NCBI GenBank assembly: GCA_903857495.1
Contig: CAIOFF010000066.1
Location: 1-64,000, forward strand
Length of the DNA stretch: 64,000 nt
Source of the DNA: an uncultured Holophagaceae bacterium
GTDB lineage: Bacteria > Acidobacteriota > Holophagae > Holophagales > Holophagaceae
Reading direction: 5' to 3'
The notes under the pieces are model-generated. The model was given only the letters and a program-made list of their open reading frames with translations, was not told the origin of the DNA and did not search any database. The position numbers and the translations under genes are program-made. Shown piece by piece: positions 58,714-64,000 of this stretch (its first letter is position 1; every line of letters begins with the position of its first letter).

Positions 58714-59037
58714 TCAGATGATGCAGTCCCCGGCCAGGACCTGCACGCGGTTGGGGCGCACATAGACCCGCTGGCCCTCGGCGAGCTGCAGCTCCTCCAG
58801 GCGGGGGCGGGTCAGGTGGACCTCCAGCTCCTGGCCCGAGGGCAGGTCCAGGCGCAGGCGGGCCAGGGGCCCCGCGGACACCAGCTTGGTGATGCGGGCG
58901 GGCTCGCCGTCCGCGGGGTCCAGGCTCAGGTCCATGTCGTGGGGCCGCGCGAAGGCGGTGCCGCCCTCCACCTGGTGAAGCTGATTCATCTGCCCCACGA
59001 ACCGGGCCACAATGGCTGCGGCGCAGGCCAGGGCCAT
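58714..59037 (-). pseudogene. C-terminal (TOBE-domain) remnant of a sulfate ABC transporter ATPase (CysA-like)
   Basis: RFVGQMNQLHQVEGG...ARPHDMDLSL...GPLARLRLDLPSGQELEVHLTRPRLEELQLAEGQRVYVRPNRVQVL; no ATP-binding domain upstream. Confidence 0.65.
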
Positions 59038-59258
59038 GACGCGCAGGCTGCGGCCCGTGGGGCGGAGGACCCGGACCGTGATCAGATCCGGATGGACCGG
59101 CCCCGCCCGGGTCGTTTCCCCTGGACTTGGCCAGAATCCCTGATAGCTACCAGCCCTGTGAACCTGTCAATAGATATGCTGGAAGCTCACGGCTATGATA
59201 AAAAACATAGAATTAATGAAATCCGAATTTCTTTACGAGAAGTCCTGAGAGGTCATGG

Positions 59259-60398
59259 ATGGATAACCAGCCCGTCCCATTTCGCAGGGCAGACCACGGT
59301 GCCAAGGTCCTCGTGGTGGATGACGATGCCCTGTCGCGCCGGAGCCTCAAGGCCATGCTGGAGCGGGGGCACTATCTGGTCGAGACCGCCGAGGGTGGCC
59401 CCCAGGCGTTGGCCCAGCTCGCCTCCTGTTCCCCGGACTTGATCCTCCTGGATATCCAGATGCCCGAGATGGATGGACTGGAAGTCTGCCGAAGGATCCG
59501 TGAGATGCCGCACGGTGATCTGCTGCCCATCATCTTCCTCACCGGAGACGAACGGTCGGACATCCATACCCTGGCTTTTCGGGCAGGGGGTGATGACTTC
59601 CTGCGGAAACCCGTCCTCTCCGGGGAACTGATCGTCAGGATCCGGAGCCTCATGCGACTCAAGCGGCTCCAGGCGGAAATTCAGGGGGAGAGGGACAGCC
59701 TGCTTGAGTTGCAGAAGCAGCGGGAACAGCTCTTCCAATTCATCGTCCACGACCTGAAGAATCCACTCGCGGCGATCCAAGTGGGGCTGGAACTGCTCAG
59801 CGAGCGGAATGACAACACCCCTACCCACAAGGTGCAGATACGCCGGCTCCGGGACACGGGCAGCCAGATGGGACGGATGATCCAGAACATCCTCGACATT
59901 GGCCAGGCCGAAGAATTGGGGTTGGAGCTCCATAAGACTCGGATCCACCTGAGCACCTGGCTTCCCGGGCTCCTGCAGGAAATGGAATCCCAGGCCCACT
60001 CCCGAAAGCACGACCTGGCCTGGGTCTGCCCCTCCGGACTGGAGATCGAGGCGGACCAGGATTTCCTGCGCAGGTTGCTGATGAACCTCGTCGAAAATGC
60101 CATAAAGTATTCACCCTCCGGCAGTCACACCCGGATCGAGGCCTACTCCACGACTGATGGCGTGCGACTGGAGGTGCGTGACCAGGGGCAAGGCATTCCC
60201 GAATACATGCGGGAACAGGTCTTCGAGAAATTCGTGAGGCACCATCAAGGTGAGCTCGCGGCCCATTCCGGCTCGGGGATTGGCCTGGCCTTCTGCAAGG
60301 TCGTGGCTGAAGCCCACGAAGGGCGCATCTGGGTGGAGGCCAATGCTCCTCAGGGCAGCTTATTCATCCTGGAGATTCCGCAGGTCCTTCCGATCTGA
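59259..60398 (+). CDS. response regulator receiver-histidine kinase hybrid
   Basis: VLVVDDDALSRRSLKAML, LILLDIQMPEMDG; FIVHDLKNPLAAIQ (H-box), NLVENAIKYSPSG. Confidence 0.92.
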   Translation: MDNQPVPFRRADHGAKVLVVDDDALSRRSLKAMLERGHYLVETAEGGPQALAQLASCSPDLILLDIQMPEMDGLEVCRRIREMPHGDLLPIIFLTGDERSDIHTLAFRAGGDDFLRKPVLSGELIVRIRSLMRLKRLQAEIQGERDSLLELQKQREQLFQFIVHDLKNPLAAIQVGLELLSERNDNTPTHKVQIRRLRDTGSQMGRMIQNILDIGQAEELGLELHKTRIHLSTWLPGLLQEMESQAHSRKHDLAWVCPSGLEIEADQDFLRRLLMNLVENAIKYSPSGSHTRIEAYSTTDGVRLEVRDQGQGIPEYMREQVFEKFVRHHQGELAAHSGSGIGLAFCKVVAEAHEGRIWVEANAPQGSLFILEIPQVLPI

Positions 60399-60550
60399 GG
60401 CCCGGCTCCCCGAGGGCGCGGATCTAGATTCAGGACCCTCGAGTGGCATGATGATCCTGGGCTGGTTGTCAGGGGTGCAATCTTGCGTCTCGGGCAGGCA
60501 GGTGCCGGGTCTCCCCTCGGGTCCCGGCGGCTTGATTCAGGAGGCAGCGC

Positions 60551-62062
60551 ATGCACTATCCGTTCTGGGACCAGCCCATCGGCTACGGCGTGCTGATGGC
60601 GGTCATCGCCGTGTTCCATGTGTTCGTGTCGCACTTCGCCATCGGGGGCGGCCTCTACCTGGTGGTGAACGAGCAGCTGGCACGCCGGGCTGGGGACACG
60701 GAGCGCCTGGCCTTCCTCGAGCAGCTCTCCAAGTTCTTCGCCATGGTGACCCTGGTGGCCGGAGCCCTGACCGGCGTGGGCATCTGGTTCGTCATCGGAC
60801 TGCTGGCACCGGCCGCCACCGAGGCCCTGATCCACAACTACGTCTGGGGCTGGGCCACGGAGTGGACCTTCTTCGTGGTGGAGATCGCCGCGGCGATGCT
60901 CTACTTCTACGGCTGGAAGCGGCTGACGGCCAAGGCCCACCTCACCCTGGGCTGGATCTACTTCGGGGCCGCGTGGCTGTCGCTGGTGGTGATCAACGGC
61001 ATCCTGACCTTCATGCTCACCCCGGGCCGCTGGCTGGTGACAGGCGACTTCTGGCAGGGTTTCTTCAACCCCACCTACTGGCCCTCGCTGGTGCTGCGCA
61101 CAGGCGTCTGCGTCATGCTCGCGGGGCTCTACGCCCTGCTGGTGGCCTCCCGCCTGGAGGCAGGCGACTTCAAGGCGCGCACGGTCCGCCTGGCCGCGGG
61201 CTGGGCGGTAGTGGGGCTCGCCGTGATCGCGCTGGCCCAGGCCTGGTACTGGAAGGCCATTCCCGCCGCGGTCACCGCCAGGGCCCTCGAGACCATGCCG
61301 ACACCCGTCCGGGCCATCGTCCTCTCGCTCTGGCTGGCAGCCGCGCTGGGTGCCGTGGGGATGGCCCTGGTGATCCTCGCACCCCGCCGCTTCGGCACCG
61401 CCGCGGCCCTGGCCTTCATGGCCCTGGGCATGGCCTGGTTCGGAGCCTTCGAGTGGTCCCGGGAGTCGCTCCGCAAGCCCTACATCCTGACCGGCTACAT
61501 GTATGGCAACGGCGCCGAGGTGGCGGAGACGGCCAATTACCGGCGTGATGGCTTTCTGCCCCAGATCACCTTCCGCACGGGGGATGACGGCGCCGACCTG
61601 TTCCGCCACGCCTGCCGCAGCTGCCACACGCTGGACGGCTACAAGGCCCTCAGGCCCGCGCTGGCCGGCGCGGACCGCGCCTACATCCTGGCTCTGATCC
61701 AGGGGGCGCACCTGCTGCGGGGCAACATGCCGCCTTTCCTGGGCACGCCCAGGGAGGCCGGGCTGATCGCCGACCACCTCTACCAGCGCACGGACCACCG
61801 GACCCTGGCTGCCATCTACCCGCTCGACGGCCTCGCCCTGGGCCGCCGGGCCTACGACCTGCGCTGCGGCAAGTGCCACGCCGTGGGTACCGCCAGCGAC
61901 AAGGCCAAGTCCCTGGCGGGGCAGAGCGCCGAGGACCTGAGCGGCATGCTCGACATGGCCGCCAGCCTGGGCGAGGGCATGCCCGCCTACACCGGGGACG
62001 CCGCCGAGAGAAAGGCGCTCGTGGCCTACCTCCAGACCCTCAGCCAAGGAGGCAAGCCGTGA
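60551..62062 (+). CDS. cytochrome bd (CydA)-like membrane subunit fused to C-terminal cytochrome c domains
   Basis: VFHVFVSHFAIGGGLYLV; ATEWTFFVVEIAAAMLYFYGWKRL; heme-c motifs CRSCH and CGKCH. Confidence 0.85.
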   Translation: MHYPFWDQPIGYGVLMAVIAVFHVFVSHFAIGGGLYLVVNEQLARRAGDTERLAFLEQLSKFFAMVTLVAGALTGVGIWFVIGLLAPAATEALIHNYVWGWATEWTFFVVEIAAAMLYFYGWKRLTAKAHLTLGWIYFGAAWLSLVVINGILTFMLTPGRWLVTGDFWQGFFNPTYWPSLVLRTGVCVMLAGLYALLVASRLEAGDFKARTVRLAAGWAVVGLAVIALAQAWYWKAIPAAVTARALETMPTPVRAIVLSLWLAAALGAVGMALVILAPRRFGTAAALAFMALGMAWFGAFEWSRESLRKPYILTGYMYGNGAEVAETANYRRDGFLPQITFRTGDDGADLFRHACRSCHTLDGYKALRPALAGADRAYILALIQGAHLLRGNMPPFLGTPREAGLIADHLYQRTDHRTLAAIYPLDGLALGRRAYDLRCGKCHAVGTASDKAKSLAGQSAEDLSGMLDMAASLGEGMPAYTGDAAERKALVAYLQTLSQGGKP

Positions 62063-63117
62063 CGCTCCCTGACTACCACTTCATCTCCGCCCCCCTGTGG
62101 CTGGTGACGGCCCTCCACCTGCTGACCCTGACCCTGCACCTGGCGGCCATGAGCTGCCTGCTTGGCGGGACCCTGATCGCGCTCTGGGCCGGGGTCCGCA
62201 AGCAGTGGCCCGCTCCCGACGCCGCCGGCTTCGCCCGGGTGCTGCCCGCGGCCACCGCCGCCACAGTGTCGCTGGGTGTGGCGCCCCTGCTGTTCCTGCA
62301 GCTGGTCTATCCCCGGCAGATCTACGCGGCCACCATCGTCAGCGGCTGGTTCTGGCTGGCCGTGATCGGGGCCGTGATCATGGCCTACTACGCGCTCTAC
62401 CGGACGTCGTTCCAGGCCCACCGGACGGGGCAGGTGAGCCTGGGGCTGCTGGCCCTGGCCGCCCTGGGGCTGCTCTACACCAGCCTGGTGTACAGCTCCG
62501 TGTTCGCCCTGGCCGAGCAGCCGGACGTGCTCCGGGCGCTCTATGCGAAGGATCAGTCCGGCTGGGTCTGGAACCCCGCCGTGGGCGCCTACGGCCTGCG
62601 CTGGCTCCACATGGTGCTGGGCGCCCTCACCGTGGGGGGCTTCTTCGTGAGCGTGCTGGGGCGCAAGTCCCCCGCCATGGCCGCCACGGGCCGCGCGGCC
62701 TTGGTGGGCGGCATGGCCGCCGCCGCTGCCGTGGGCTTCCTCTACCTGGTCTCCCTGGACACCTACCTGGACACCTACCTGGGCCCCTACATGCGGACCC
62801 CGGCCATGCCCGTCCTGGTGGTGGCCCTGGCGCTCGCCCTCGCGGCGCTGCACCTCCACTCCCGGAAGCGCCTCGCGCTGGCAGGGCTCTGCCTGTTCCT
62901 CTCGGTGTTCGGCATGGTCTATCTGCGCCACGTGCTGCGGCTGGTCCGCCTCCGCGGCAGCTTCGACCTGGCCGCGTGGCGGATCGCGCCCCAGTGGTCG
63001 CCGTTCCTGCTTTTCCTGGTCTGCTTCATACTCATGCTGGTCGTCCTGGTCTGGATGGCGAGGCTGTTCTTCCGGCCTGAGCCAGAGGTCGAAACCCAAC
63101 GCAAGCACCAACCCTGA
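62059..63117 (+). CDS. second polytopic membrane subunit of the bd-like complex (GTG start)
   Basis: Overlaps preceding gene; aaggagg SD; WLVTALHLLTLTLHLAAMSCLLGGTL, many TM segments. Confidence 0.75.
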   Translation: MTLPDYHFISAPLWLVTALHLLTLTLHLAAMSCLLGGTLIALWAGVRKQWPAPDAAGFARVLPAATAATVSLGVAPLLFLQLVYPRQIYAATIVSGWFWLAVIGAVIMAYYALYRTSFQAHRTGQVSLGLLALAALGLLYTSLVYSSVFALAEQPDVLRALYAKDQSGWVWNPAVGAYGLRWLHMVLGALTVGGFFVSVLGRKSPAMAATGRAALVGGMAAAAAVGFLYLVSLDTYLDTYLGPYMRTPAMPVLVVALALALAALHLHSRKRLALAGLCLFLSVFGMVYLRHVLRLVRLRGSFDLAAWRIAPQWSPFLLFLVCFILMLVVLVWMARLFFRPEPEVETQRKHQP

Positions 63118-63128
63118 ACGGGAGCCCC

Positions 63129-64000
63129 ATGTCCACTCAACCCCTCGCCGCCATGACCCTCGCCCTGCTGATCGTGGCGGGCGGCAGCCCGGCCCGGGCC
63201 GCCCAGCCCCTGACTGCCTCCAAGAAGGACCTCGCAATGCTCGCACCCTGGAAAGGCCCCTATGGCGGCGTGCCCGCCTGGTCGAAGGTCAACCCCGCGG
63301 ACTTCCCGGCGGCCTACGCCGTGGCCATGCAGGCCCAGCGAGAGGCCATCCAGCGCATCACGAAGGAACCCAAGCCCGCCACCTTCGCCAACACGATCCT
63401 GGCCATGGAGCAGTCCAGCGCGGTCCTGGATCGCCTGAATATCCTCTACGGGGTCCACGTCAGCACCCTGAACAAGGGCGTCATTCCCGCGGTCGAGCAG
63501 GAGATGTCGCCGAAGTTCGCGGCCTTCGGGGACGAGATCACTCAGAACGAAGCCCTCTTCAAGCGCATCGAGGCTGTCCACCTGAATGCCGCCAAGGCCA
63601 GGCTCACGCCGGAGCAGAAGCGGGTGACCTGGGTGTACTACACCAACTTCGTGCGCAGCGGCGCCAAGCTCAGCGGCCCGCAGAAGACCCGGCTGCGGGA
63701 GCTGAACCAGCGCATGGCCACCCTCGGCACCCAGTTCAGCCAGAACCTGCTGGCGGACGAATCGAACCCCTTCACGGTCATCGAGTCCGAGGCCGGGCTG
63801 GCGGGGCTGTCCGGGGACCTGAAGGCCGCCGCGGCCCGGGCCGCCGAAAAGCGGGGTCTCAAGGGCAAGTGGGTGATCGACAACACCCGCTCCTCTGCCG
63901 ATCCCTTCCTGGCCTACGCCGAGAACCGCGAGCTGCGGGAGAAGGTCTGGCGCACCTTCGTGAACCGCGGCGACAACGGCGACAAGACCGACAACAAGGC
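63129..64000 (+). CDS. M3 family metallopeptidase (Dcp/OpdA-like), truncated by window end
   Basis: Open frame from ATG 63129 with signal peptide, PWKGPYGGVPAWSKVNPADFPAAYAVAMQAQREAIQRIT. Confidence 0.82.
   Translation, partial: MSTQPLAAMTLALLIVAGGSPARAAQPLTASKKDLAMLAPWKGPYGGVPAWSKVNPADFPAAYAVAMQAQREAIQRITKEPKPATFANTILAMEQSSAVLDRLNILYGVHVSTLNKGVIPAVEQEMSPKFAAFGDEITQNEALFKRIEAVHLNAAKARLTPEQKRVTWVYYTNFVRSGAKLSGPQKTRLRELNQRMATLGTQFSQNLLADESNPFTVIESEAGLAGLSGDLKAAAARAAEKRGLKGKWVIDNTRSSADPFLAYAENRELREKVWRTFVNRGDNGDKTDNK

Noticed and set aside
58816-59442. 208-aa plus-strand ORF containing MLEAHGYDKKHRINEIRISLREVLRGHGW
   Set aside because: Overlaps the CysA remnant and the sensor kinase; the protein-like stretch is short and in an AT-rich spacer, so a real gene could not be supported.

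Overview
This 64 kb, GC-rich bacterial chromosomal window is densely packed with mostly housekeeping genes. Gene content looks like an Acidobacteriota/Holophagae (Geothrix-like) organism, but that is inference with no database check. I support about 60 genes. They include heme biosynthesis (hemH-hemG), dnaX, a dnaG-rpoD macromolecular-synthesis cluster with envelope genes upstream, a TamB-like protein, kbl and tdh, asnB, sucC/sucD, a PilT-family ATPase, leuA, a cytochrome bd-like/diheme-c membrane complex, and a truncated M3 peptidase at the right edge. No phage, IS transposase, CRISPR array, rRNA or tRNA was recognised. The most interesting signals are unannotated. (1) A 28-codon Asn-rich leader ORF (MTTPLPRPNRNNNRLPRADRAWAGEGIS*) lies between a sigma70-like promoter and an intrinsic terminator abutting the asnB start codon. 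This is a candidate asparagine-responsive ribosome-mediated attenuator. (2) A 21-codon Leu-rich leader ORF (MPNTLSLNLLLALLLSGTGED*) plus terminator precedes leuA, with a near-leaderless start. (3) Several families of intergenic inverted-repeat elements occur, one of them inserted between sucC and sucD. Other points of interest are a cydA-like protein fused to two c-heme motifs, an orphan FlhB C-domain homologue, a PilT with an N-terminal extension, and a decayed CysA C-terminus.
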